Assembly (NCBI RefSeq): GCF_000002425.4
Contig: NC_037256.1
Span: 14,896,941-14,960,940 of the forward strand
DNA length: 64,000 nt
Origin: Physcomitrium patens
Taxonomy: Eukaryota; Streptophyta; Bryopsida; Funariales; Funariaceae
Direction: 5' to 3'
Shown here in pieces: positions 52,817 to 63,315 of this stretch; position 1 is the stretch's first letter; every line of letters begins with the position of its first letter. A program made the position numbers and the translations under genes. Under the pieces are notes generated by a model. It had not been told where the DNA came from. It made no database searches and saw only the letters and a list, made by a program, of their open reading frames with translations.

Positions 52817-54610
52817 CAAAAGACTTTACATCAACAATAAGTACAAAAGCCTACAAAGACATATAAAGTATTTTAAATGTAAGTTGTTAGTTTTGATTTT
52901 TCTAATGTTTTACAATAATACTACAAGATATCTATAGATTTTTTTATTTTTTATATTCATTTAAAAAAAATACTATAATAGTACTCTTTAGATAAAATTG
53001 GAATGCCAACCCCAAGCACATTTAAAAGTATTGTCTAAATTGTTGAATTCATATCTTCTAGAAGTGTAGCTACATCATTAGAAAGTAATAGTATAAAACT
53101 CACTTGAGATTTGGTAACATATTAGATTCTATCATCTTCTTTGCATGTTTTAAATACTCTTATATTAACATTAGATTATAAAATGAAAGATACACCATAA
53201 GATATATTAATAAAGAAAAAAAAACTATCATAACATTCAAAGTTGTCATTTATATGATAAATAACAAGAATTAAGCTTTGTTAATAATAATAATAATAAG
53301 AAGAATGAAGCTTGATCTATAATTGTAAAATATATATACTTCTTAAATTGTGTATACGGGTTACGAAAATAAAAAATGATTTCAAAGAGTGATCTAGATT
53401 ATTTAGAATAAAATGGAGAGCTTCAAAGACTTCTACAATATATGGTTATAAATTTATGTAATCAACTCTTTGATTGAATATTAGATTAGACAAAAGCTTA
53501 TAAAGCAATATTATCAAGAAAAAGTTACAAAAAAGGCATGATACAACTTCTACATCTAAAGCCAATGTCAAATTCTAGTTAAAAAAATAAATGCTATGTA
53601 TATTTGATTCTAAGAAACCAATAGACATAAATTAGTAAATTCATCCTTTAAGTCCCTCAAACATTACAAATGTTTCTTTTCATTGCCAAAGGTGGTGTTT
53701 TAAAAAATCCATTGTGATCATTTTTTTAATAGTTAAATATAGATAACTAAAAAACCATAGTGGTTGTTCAAAGAAATATATTTGATAGTAAAGAAAAATT
53801 TATGAAAGTGTAATAATTAATATTATTTCTTTATTGAAACAAAAAACCTATGTTTCATAATGGATCTATCAATTATCTTAAATTCTAATGTAAAGAAGAT
53901 ATTTGAATCTAATGTTCCAAAAAAAACCTTTTATACCAATATATTTGGACATTCTTAAAACAACCAAATGTAAATCCTTGTATTAAAAGCAAACATTAAT
54001 AGGATTAAAGCTATTGAAGTTTTCAAGCTTTGCAAATCTTGACTTCTAATCTATATAAAAAAATGTGACTTAATGCAATACTTAAAGCACAAATCTTTAT
54101 TAAAGATCTTTGTTTCAACACACTTTTGTTGTAATCTTATTATTCCTTCAATTGGTTGGTAATAACAATGTAGTTGATTTAAGCTTCATTTTTTACCTTG
54201 TTCATATCTTCATCTTTTGGTTGTTTATTAGATCTTGAATCTCCTTAAATAATAATATTATAATTTTTGGTCCTCAAATAATTATGTAACTTTTGTCATT
54301 GCTTAGAAGTTAAATAGTCATTCTTCATGACTACAAAAATAATTGTTTTTACTTGTCATTTGGAGAGGTCATTTATTAAATTTAGTAATTCATTTAATTA
54401 TAATCCCAAATCCTATGTGATAGGTCTTAAATCCTCAACTGTCTTTTAAAATAGAATAAAAAACAAGTGGAACCAACTCACCAATAACAACCATTTGACC
54501 ATTGGCTCTCTAACATTAAAGAATTAAAAAATAGAAACTATCTCTTCAAGAGCTCTAATCTCAATCCCACTTGAGAGAGTAATTTGATTTAGGTTCATAG
54601 ACTACAATAA
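51220..54610. other. 3' flank and AT-rich spacer
   Basis: The first ~200 bases are probably the TspO 3' UTR. The rest is low-complexity, with a long T run (about 33 T) at 52779-52811. No gene seen. Confidence 0.55.
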
Positions 54611-54618
54611 AATAAAGC

Positions 54619-55620
54619 ATGTTGGAAAAAGACAACAGAGCTGTTTCAAAACAGACCTCAAAATGCACTGAAACTCTAAGAAAAAATAAGTTTGAAAAAC
54701 TACGGAGAGTTAAATTCTCCAATAAACCCCAGCAGATAGCTCGTCTCTCCTCTACAGCTGTCCAACTGCACGTCAGTCAGGACCGTGAAAAATGTAGTGG
54801 AAACATGTACAATAAACTTCTAGTGATGGCTGATATAATCTAGAAGATAACATGGATGTGACTATCATAATTGTCCTAGGTAAGTGTTTTGATGGGCTCT
54901 CTGTCAGCCCCGCTTCCGATCCTCTCCGCACCATTCGAATACCCCGCTTGCAAACTTTGTATGTTCTTGCTAGATCGGCCATTCCCAGCAAAACAAACAG
55001 AAAGAGGAGCAGCTGAATTGGGCACCCTCCTCCACGAAAGAAATCCCAACCTTTGCACTTCCACCAAAAGCTTACACAAAAAGCTCATGGCAGGAGTGAC
55101 CGAATTGTAGCCGAAATGACTCACTATCATCTGAACCATCTCTAGAAACAACGAACCCATTCCCGGAGCCTAAAAAAGGTAAGTCTTCACTTAGACCCAC
55201 CAACGGTGTATGACACCACACATTATATGAGAAAACTGTCTCTCGCTTCAGCACAATCTAATGCTCTTCACAACAACTTTAAGCTAGAGTATTCAACTTG
55301 CTTTCACCGCCCAAAACCTCAATGCCCTCAACCCGAAAGTGGAACCCAACATTGCCAATGACGAAGAGTTGTGATTTTCAGATTCTTCTGCGTTGGAATC
55401 CAGGACATATACTCGAACTTGGTGCACGTGAGCTCACTGCAAGAATCCCCAATCACTCCACGAACAGAACCAGCGCCGTGAATATGCAACATACAATCCT
55501 CCTCATCTACCCATGGAATTGATGTCCCATTTCCCAACCCTGCATCCCACTTTTTGGAATGGTTGCTCAATCATGTGAAGAAAGTTTAGTAATTAGTCAC
55601 GGACAAGTGTGTGAATTGCT
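54619..55620 (-). other. GC-richer island with unassigned minus-strand ORFs, possible gene relic
   Basis: Between AT-rich flanks, three minus-strand open pieces (55570-55328, 55254-55072 and 55160-54876) have protein-like composition, such as WVDEEDCMLHIHGAGSV. They do not join with clear splice sites and I recognise no family. It could be a decayed gene or an old insertion. Confidence 0.25.
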
Positions 55621-58600
55621 TGGATTTAACGTTATGATTTTGTTTTCTACCAAACTGTTTGGTCTACATGTGTCGTAAACTAATATGGCTTATGTGGAAT
55701 GGAATCAAAAGTAAAGGAAGGATACTTATGATGATTTGTGAAGCTCTTTGAAAAAACTATAAAAGGAACATCTTTGTATCAAATATCTTTGTATCATATA
55801 CATGTATTTTATTTCTTGCTCAATCTATCTATCTATCTTTTTTATTTTTTTATTTTTTTATTTTTATTTTTTGAGTTTTTCTAATAATGATTTGTTGTTT
55901 TTAAGGTGTGATATGTAATTAAAAAAATTAGAGCTAGTAAATACTATGTATATAAATATAGTATATGCAATAAAATACTTGCATTACAAAATATATTGTA
56001 ATAAAATATATTTTAAAATAAAACATCTATGTATTTTTAAGAATGTTTTTAAAGCTTCTGTTGTGAAACTATGTTACTCCATATAGTAATTTCCAGCAAA
56101 ATTCAATCAATATTCTTTTGTAAGACTTCCCAGGATATACTACAAATTTTTACACCATAAAAATTACCAATCTAGCTGAATAAACCCAATTTCTAATGGT
56201 GTTAGTTAACATAGACAATTGAGCCGTATGCAAGTTTATCATTTTATTTTATTATAATTTTAAAAAAGTACAAGGCTTCCAAAAACATATTATAAAAAAA
56301 ATTTGATGTTACAATTTCTTAAAATATATTTTAGTTTTAAAATAGAAAGAAAGTAAATATTTATAAATATATAAAATTATTTTATAATATTCAATGAGTT
56401 TTTTTTTCAATATATTAAGATTATAATACATCAGTAAATAAAAAAAATTATAAAATCAGTTTTATGTACAAATATAATAAAATTGATTGTTAACACTACA
56501 TCCTTAATTGAAATTGCTATAATTGATATGATCTATATATAATTTAAATTAAATAAAAAGTATGCTTCTATACTTAGGCATACTTGGTAGCTCAATATTT
56601 AATCCTAATATTGATTCAAAAATAGAATAAATAAAAATATATGTTTTTTTTGTGTTATTGATAGTCAAAAGAAAATAATAAAAGAACAAAATTTTGAATT
56701 AAACAATTTTTGAGGGGAATTTTTTTTTTTGAAAGAAAAAATCTTGCAACATGTTTTTTCATTAGATATTATCTTCTTGACAAATAATGCTCTTTTTTAA
56801 AAGCAAAGAAAGGAAAAAATGCACAAAAAAGAGATATATTATTAGCTAGTTATCTACAAGGAGGTTATGTAGGATGTAGCAATATTAATTGGAGATGTAG
56901 CATTAACAATTTTCTTTGTAAATATGTGTATTTTTTTATATAATCTATTTTTAAAATTACATAAGAATTATATATTTTTTAAATATTTTGAACTTCTATA
57001 GCTTTAGTTTTTATTTTACAATATGTCTTGGTAAATTTGTTTTATTTTTTTATTATTAAAATATAAAGAAAATTTTTGAAGTATTAATTTTAAGATTTTT
57101 AAAAATTATTAGTCTAATATATTTTTTTAAAAAAAATTGCCAAATAGATTTCTTTTAAAATAAATTTTTTTATGATAATTTTTTAATTTAAAATTTAATT
57201 AGTTATCTACTAATGCTTGATTTTTATATGCACAAGCATATGAATAAAATATTTTTTTATAAAATAATTTAAAAATAATTATATTTTATGTATATATGTA
57301 TATATATTATATAATTTAAAATATAAAATCATCATTCTAAAAAAATGAAAAGATAAATGTTATATAAACAATAAAAATTTCTTCTAAAGCTTATTAACAT
57401 TCTAATTTAAAAAATTCTTATCCTATATAATTCTTTTTACTTAATTTTTTTTAAAATTTAATCAATGACCAATAAATTAAATAAAACTAATAAATAAGCA
57501 TGCTTTTTTGTTAAAAAATACTAAAATACTATATTGATTAAATACAAAAATAAGATATATAAGTAAAATTTATACTTACATATGAAGATTATTGTGATCT
57601 ACATTGAGATCCAAATATTACAAAAATAATAAATAATAGAAAAATATAATTTTGATTTTTAAATAAATATATATATAGCACATCAAAATTTTTACTACAA
57701 CATATGTTAAAAAACTAAATTTATATTTGATAATAAATTTAACCATTTTTTATATTGATATTAAATTTCAAATTATCAAGATTAATTTTGATGCAAAGAT
57801 TATATTGAGTTTATTCCAAAATTCAAAAAATGAAAAAAAAACATAAAAAATACTAGTTTACATTATCAAAGTATTCTATAAGCATTTCACCAATCTTTGC
57901 TTTGTTTAAGCTATATAATATCATGATCTTTTATTGAAATAAAAAATTTAATTTCTGTAATTTTTATTTTTTTAATATTTTAGAAAATTTATGAAATATT
58001 GAGTATTAGTAAAGAAAATTTCTTTTATGCACAATAGAATCTAAAACATTTAAATTAAGAAAAGTAACTTTTACAAAATCGTTCTATCTTATAGCACAAA
58101 ATTATTGTTATTGTTATTGTTATTTTATTTTTAATTTTATTTTTCTTTCTTTCATTCTTCTAAATAACTTTGTAAAGTATTCTTTCTTATAATTTTTTTA
58201 TTTCTAATATTTTTTTATAGTTAAAGCTACAAAAATAATAATTTTATTTAGAGCTAAGAGTTTATTTTATGAAGAATTTTATATTAATTTTAACATTTAT
58301 TTTTCATAAATTTAAAAATCAAATCTATAGTTGTAATATAGATCGTTAAGAAATAAAAATAAATAAAATCAAATAAATTTTAATTTTTTTTATAAAAAAT
58401 TAAATTATTTTTATACTTCAAAATTACTAATAAATTTAGATGAAGCTTTTAGATATTAACACCACATGAGTAATTTAGTTTAAACTTTAAAAATTTCATA
58501 AATTAAATTTTTGATACATGTAAAATTATTTATTTAAAGAAATAATAAACAAAATTTTATAACTAATTTTAAACTCATTCAAATGTAAAATTTCATTGCT

Positions 58601-58689
58601 TGATTCTTTTATTATTAAGTATCTTATTTTTCTAAATTATTAATTTTCTATTAATATAATATATATAATTATTAATTTTATTAATTTTT
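55621..58689. other. Very AT-rich spacer
   Basis: No gene and no ORF above 60 codons. It is the emptiest stretch of the window, with A/T runs and short TA repeats. Confidence 0.65.
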
Positions 58690-60389
58690 TCTTTTATTAT
58701 TACACAAACAAAATAAGAAAGATTAATTGGCACAACTGCTAATTCAAGATGTATAAAGTCATTAATAGGAAGATAACAAGGAGCACAATTTTTTGAATAC
58801 TCTCAACACTCTTGTCCATCCTTACCTTCTAACAATAAAATACCATTGAATAGTACATTCTTTATATGTAGAATTACACACTTGGCATCAACATCAAGTA
58901 TTGTTGGCACCTCACGTTGCAAATGTACATAATATTTTTTATAGAATCTTTGCAATTGGGATCAATAAGCTCTACTATGGATGCAAGCATATCATAAAAT
59001 ATCATGATATTGAAGAATAGATAAGTTCTCTATAGCCATAGGCATAGCTTGTTTAAAGAACTTTGCTTAGTCATATAGATATTGAGCCCAAGCATTAAGA
59101 TCATCTAATTCTATAACTAGAGTTAGCTTTTTATATACTGAATTGAGTAGAATTCGCTTTCATTTATACAACTAAGAAAGGCTATAAGATACCAAAGATG
59201 CTTATCTATTTAAGCAATAATCCTTTGCAATCTATAAAAATATCAAATTTCAATCACAATAATTACCATGAAATAATCTATATTTTTATAATCTACGTTT
59301 GACAGTTTAAACAACCTATTTAGATAGGCCATCTAGCTTAGGATGATTTATAGATATAGTACAATGCTCTATGAAAGCTTTATTATATAAAGTTTCAAAT
59401 TTTTTTAGAAACTCGCTTCTTTGATCTATTAAGACTTCAGTAGGTGCTTCAAAATATGCCAATATTTGATCAAAAAAAGCTATAGCTGCCAATTTTAAAG
59501 AGTTTTGTGGTAAAGCCATAAATTCAATTTATTTGCTGAAATGCTCTACCATCACCAATATGTATTTAGCTCTATGTAAAATAATGATAAGTGGTCCAAC
59601 AAAGTCCAAAGACCAACAATAATCCAAATCCATAATAGGTAAAGGCTTCAATTGAGGTAATAAAGTATTAAAGCTTAATCTAATTTGATTACACATTTTA
59701 TGCTTAAACATATATGTGGCTCCTTATTGATGTATACCACTCTACCAATATTCATTATGCAACATAGAATGTGTCTTATATACCTCAAAATATCCAAGTT
59801 CTTTACATACTTGGTATATTAAGGAGTCTCTTTGATCTAGTTTTAAAACTATGTATCTAGTTCTACCAAGCTACACACAAAATAATAAATTATTTTTCTA
59901 ATAAAATCTTATTATTTGGTGATTAATCCTATTTCTTTCCATATTAGAAATAGCAAAAAGAAATGTTCTTTGTTGAATCTTATACAAGATTTTAAGATCT
60001 TTTTATACATCACTAATTACTTCATTCTTATCTAATTCTTCATCTCAATTTTGATTAAGAACCATGGTTGCAGAACCTAATATTAAAATCAAGTATGTAG
60101 TTGCATGCTATATAAGAATTGCCTCACAATCACAATTAGTGTGCCATTAAGCTCTAATTAAGGTATTTTTTTTGAAAGAGATAGATTATGAAAAAATCCA
60201 TTAGCATCCAAATTAGTAATGCCTAGGCAATGCACAACCTCAAAGTCATATTCTTGAAGCAATTAAGTCCATCGTGCAAGCTTATTAATAAGCTTGTCTA
60301 ATTTCACATGCCTCTTTAAAGATTGATGGTCAGTTACCAATATAAAACATTGACCATACAAATAAAATCAAAAGTGAACAATGGCCCAA
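58690..60389 (-). mobile_element. Decayed Ty3/gypsy fragment (integrase and RNase H), truncated by chromovirus insertion
   Basis: Minus-strand pieces at 59711-59529 and 59519-59316 show an integrase core: DLDYCWSLDFVGPL, VMVEHFSK, then FEAPTEVLIDQRSEF carrying the second Asp. RNase H remnants lie near 60150-60380. The whole segment aligns with 22560-24260 in the same order. It stops exactly at 60389, where the LTR of the younger element begins, while the other copy continues past that point. Confidence 0.85.
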
Positions 60390-60541
60390 TGTCACGGATA
60401 CAAAATACAGACAAGAAAACTAGACAAGAAGTTCAAGAAGAACTGGATTAATCAGATGAGTACAAGAACAACACCAGAAAGGTGAGCTAGAACTCCAAGA
60501 GATGTGTTGTCGAGACTGAAGAACCCTTCAGCCTCGACTCC

Positions 60542-60549
60542 TATATATA
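60542..60549 (-). promoter_or_regulatory. LTR TATA box
   Basis: TATATATA on the element strand, immediately downstream of the 30-bp tandem repeats. It would place the transcription start near 60510. Confidence 0.65.
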
Positions 60550-60550
60550 C

Positions 60551-60640
60551 TACTGAATAGGAAGCTTCTCGAGCTACTTCCACTAACTAGGACACTTCTC
60601 CAACAACTTCTACTAATTAGGAAACTTCTCGAGCAACTTC
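60551..60640 (-). repeat. Three 30-bp tandem repeats in the LTR
   Basis: 60551-60580, 60581-60610 and 60611-60640 share a CTAATTAGGAAACTTCTC-like core, and two of them carry a CTCGAG palindrome. They lie between the heat-shock-like cluster and the TATA box. Confidence 0.85.
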
Positions 60641-60653
60641 TTAGAATCTATCA

Positions 60654-60775
60654 GAATATTCTAGAACCTTCTAAGAGAATCTTTAGGGAATATTCTAAGA
60701 ATCTTCTAGAACCTTCTAAAGGAATCTTTAGAGAATCTTTAGAGAATATCCTAGAAGAATATTCGAAGAATCTTC
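60654..60775. promoter_or_regulatory. Clustered heat-shock-element-like arrays in LTR U3
   Basis: Two runs of four perfectly spaced alternating units, GAAnnTTCnnGAAnnTTC, are at 60654-60671 and 60699-60716. Partial arrays flank them at 60688-60695 and 60757-60775. Alternating GAA/TTC at 5-base steps is the consensus for heat-shock factor trimers. They lie 105-235 bases upstream of the LTR TATA box. Confidence 0.75.
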
Positions 60776-60793
60776 CAATGTATGTCCATGACA

Positions 60794-60811
60794 TCACCTC
60801 CTCTTCTAGCT
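60794..60811 (-). other. Polypurine tract of the chromovirus
   Basis: The element strand reads AGCTAGAAGAGGAGGTGA directly before the LTR. This is the expected primer site for plus-strand synthesis. Confidence 0.8.
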
Positions 60812-60843
60812 TCGAGGTCTCCGAGAAGCAATGTTGTTATCAG

Positions 60844-61191
60844 TCAATACCAACGCAAGAAAATGAAAATCTGTCGCATCACATCCACTATGAATTCCAA
60901 TTGTTGTTCGCGAGGCAAATGATTCATCGGCCCTTGGAGCCAACGGTAGTGACCAACACCTTCAACCTCTGACCAAGCGTGGACTTCTGTGTCTTCATTG
61001 TGGAACTGTCCTCCAAACACACCTTCTGGCTGACCATCGTAGGCAGGCTCGACCTCAAATACAATTACTAGCGATCTGTTGCTCGGTATCCTCCGACGTC
61101 GTCGTGGTGCAGGCAGTTCTTCATCTCGCGGTCGTCTTCGTGAGCTAGTCGCTTGAGATGACATAACAAGTGTAGTATCTTGACTATCCAT
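60844..61191 (-). CDS. Extra 115-aa ORF between pol and the 3' LTR
   Basis: An intact sense-strand ORF starts MDSQDTTLVMSSQ. It has a basic cluster (SSRRRPR then PRRRRRIP, residues ~17-36) that looks like a nuclear or nucleic-acid-binding signal, an acidic middle, and REQQLEFIVDVMRQIF near the end. It follows the chromodomain stop by 127 bases and precedes the polypurine tract by 32. Most chromoviruses have nothing here. It could be an accessory ORF, or a duplicated start of gag carried downstream. No family recognised. Confidence 0.55.
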   Translation of the reverse strand: MDSQDTTLVMSSQATSSRRRPRDEELPAPRRRRRIPSNRSLVIVFEVEPAYDGQPEGVFGGQFHNEDTEVHAWSEVEGVGHYRWLQGPMNHLPREQQLEFIVDVMRQIFIFLRWY

Positions 61192-61270
61192 GTCTAAAGG
61201 CTAAAATGATGAGAGCAAACTATAGTTGCTAACAAAGTTCTACACTATCGAACTATGGGTTTTGGAGGTG

Positions 61271-61285
61271 CCCTCCTCCCTTTTT
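61271..61285 (-). other. Internal polypurine tract
   Basis: The element strand reads AAAAAGGGAGGAGGG, between the pol stop and the extra ORF. It is a better purine run than the terminal one, but no LTR-like TG follows. Confidence 0.5.
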
Positions 61286-61317
61286 ATGCTACTTGATGAG
61301 CAAGCTTCAGCAAAAAG

Positions 61318-62376
61318 CTATCGTTGAATCGGCTTAGGTTTATGAGGATATCGTTGATGAAATTCTTGTACCTTTTTTGGCGCATTGGCAAGATTTTTGA
61401 CACGCTCCCACGTTCGTTCATTGATGTCGTATCCACTCCAATGCACTAAATACTCCAATTTTCTTCTATTACGCCGTGAATCTAGTACCTTTTCCACCTC
61501 GTATTCCTCATGGTTTTCAATTTCGATACTTGGTGGCGGACTTTGTACTCTTTGGGGAAAAGCTGACTCTCGATAAGGTTCCAACAAAGACACGTGAAAG
61601 ACTGGATGTACCTTCATAGTAGCTGGTAACTCCAGACGATATGCCACCGGATTGATCTGCTTCCCGATAACAAATGGCCCTAATCTCCGATAGTCCAATT
61701 TGTCACATGGCCGCTTGGTCTTGATATTCCGTCGAAGAAGCCATACTTTACTTCCAACTTTAAAAGTAGGCGCCTCATTTCGATATTTATCTGCAGATGC
61801 CTTGTAACTCTCTTGGGCAGATTGCAATTGAAGCTTCAACGTCGCTTGAAGCTCCGATAGTTGCTTCACAAATCCTTCAGCTGCTAGGTTGTTATTTGCT
61901 GAAGAACTCAATAAATCGAGCTTGGGGTGGTATCCGTAGTTGGAGAAGAATGGTGTTTGTTGAGTTGACGCATGAAGAGTGTTGTTGTATGCGAACTCAG
62001 CAAGCGGTAGATATGCAGTCCAATCATCTTGTTGATAGTTGATGGTGCATCGTAAATATTGCTCCAAAACTTGATTCACCCGCTCCGTTTGACCGTCAAT
62101 TTGAGGATGAAAAGCCGAAGAGAGCTTAATATCCACCTTCAATATCTCAAAGAGGGACCTCCAAAACTTGGATACAAACTGAGTACCTCGATCCGACACG
62201 ATATCATCTGGTAGGCCATGATAACGATATATGTTATCAAGAAAGAGTCTTGCGGTGTCTTCACTTGACGATGTTTTCTTGCAAGGCACGAAATGCGCCA
62301 TCTTTGTAAATCGATCCACCACAACAAAGATGCTGTCAAATGAATTGGATGGCGGTAGGTCCGTAATGAAGTCCAT
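61318..62376 (-). CDS. Chromovirus integrase catalytic core, GPY/F module and chromodomain
   Basis: An open frame of 352 codons. The integrase D-D-E residues are visible in MDFITDLPPS, SDRGTQF and DGQTERVNQ. A GPY/F-type stretch follows (RRLGPFVIGK, with HPVFHVSLLEPY). The C-terminal chromodomain (YEVEKVLDSR, LEYLVHWSGYD, TWERVKNL) is typical of elements that target heterochromatin. It ends at TAA/TGA near 61318. It is continuous with the next piece upstream but for one stop at 62395-62397. Confidence 0.93.
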   Translation of the reverse strand: MDFITDLPPSNSFDSIFVVVDRFTKMAHFVPCKKTSSSEDTARLFLDNIYRYHGLPDDIVSDRGTQFVSKFWRSLFEILKVDIKLSSAFHPQIDGQTERVNQVLEQYLRCTINYQQDDWTAYLPLAEFAYNNTLHASTQQTPFFSNYGYHPKLDLLSSSANNNLAAEGFVKQLSELQATLKLQLQSAQESYKASADKYRNEAPTFKVGSKVWLLRRNIKTKRPCDKLDYRRLGPFVIGKQINPVAYRLELPATMKVHPVFHVSLLEPYRESAFPQRVQSPPPSIEIENHEEYEVEKVLDSRRNRRKLEYLVHWSGYDINERTWERVKNLANAPKKVQEFHQRYPHKPKPIQR

Positions 62377-62394
62377 AGAAACTGAAGACCATGG

Positions 62395-63255
62395 TCAGTG
62401 CGGAATAGGCAATGGCTGGAGAAGTCCATATGGACGATGTCGAGGGATCTTGGATCTTGAACAAACATCACAAGAAAGGACAAATTCCTTCACATCCTTC
62501 CACATTTGGGGCCACCAAAAATCTCGTGAAATGAGCTCCAAAGTCTTGTTGAATCCAAAATGTCCCGCAGCTGGAAAGTCGTGGCGAGATTGAAGTACTC
62601 GGAGTCGAGTTGGTCCTTTTGGGATATACAACCGCTCCTCAAAATACAGAAGATCTCCCTCCACCTTAAACTTGTCATTATCGACACGTTGTTTGATGTC
62701 AAGAGCTATAGAATCCTTAATGGTCGCAGTACATACCTCGTTGAGGAAGCCGTCATCGATAGTTGCAACAGTAGCAAAAATCCTGAATTTTTCTGGTTTC
62801 AACAATGTTGTACATTGTTGATCAAACGCTGCTTCTCCAGCCTTTGGCGCAAGATACGATCTCCTCGATAATGCGTCAAATAATCCTTGCTGTTTTCCAG
62901 GGCGGTAGGTGATTATAAAGTCAAATCGTGATAGAGACATATTCCATCGAGCTTGACGACGATTCAAAATTCGAGCTGTCATGAAGTACTCCAAATTCTT
63001 GTGGTCTGTATAAACAGTCACTGGATGTGCAGCTCCTTCGAGGAAGTGACGCCACTCTTGGAAGGCATCCACTATAGCAAGCAACTCTTTGTCGTGGATC
63101 TCGTAGTTGATCTCAGCAGCAGAGAACTTTCGTGAATAGAACGCAACTGGGTGAAGCTTCTTGTCTATGCCCATCTGTGAAAGCACAGCTCCCAAAGCAA
63201 AATCTGAAGCATCGGTCTCTAAATAGAAAGCCTTTGCAAAGTCAGGGTGTACCAA
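62395..63255 (-). CDS. Chromovirus RNase H and integrase zinc-binding domain
   Basis: An open frame of 286 codons. RNase H shows ETDASDFALGAVLSQ, the E of YEIHDKELLAIV and TDHKNLEYF. The integrase HHCC finger is in AGHFGFNKTLELI followed by CDVCSRSK. The frame ends in a TGA where the neighbours suggest an Arg codon (CGA to TGA, a CpG-type transition). Confidence 0.92.
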   Translation of the reverse strand: MVHPDFAKAFYLETDASDFALGAVLSQMGIDKKLHPVAFYSRKFSAAEINYEIHDKELLAIVDAFQEWRHFLEGAAHPVTVYTDHKNLEYFMTARILNRRQARWNMSLSRFDFIITYRPGKQQGLFDALSRRSYLAPKAGEAAFDQQCTTLLKPEKFRIFATVATIDDGFLNEVCTATIKDSIALDIKQRVDNDKFKVEGDLLYFEERLYIPKGPTRLRVLQSRHDFPAAGHFGFNKTLELISRDFWWPQMWKDVKEFVLSCDVCSRSKIPRHRPYGLLQPLPIPH

Positions 63256-63315
63256 GATTGGAGCCGTAGTGAATGCTGTCTTGAGATCTTGAAATGCTTT
63301 TGCTGCTTGTGATCC

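Larger units (their letters stand above)
60390..60793 (-). repeat. 3' LTR of the chromovirus, 404 bp
   Basis: On the minus strand it starts TGTCATGG and ends CCGTGACA, so the ends carry the 5-bp inverted repeat TGTCA/TGACA. The start abuts the polypurine tract and the end meets relic gypsy sequence. It holds, in order: the heat-shock-like motif arrays, three 30-bp tandem repeats and a TATA box. Confidence 0.88.

Noticed and set aside
61271-61285. Treating the internal purine tract as the true 3' polypurine tract
   Set aside because: No TG-starting LTR follows it, while the tract at 60794-60811 abuts TGTCATGG, and the LTR ends there form a matching TGTCA/TGACA pair.
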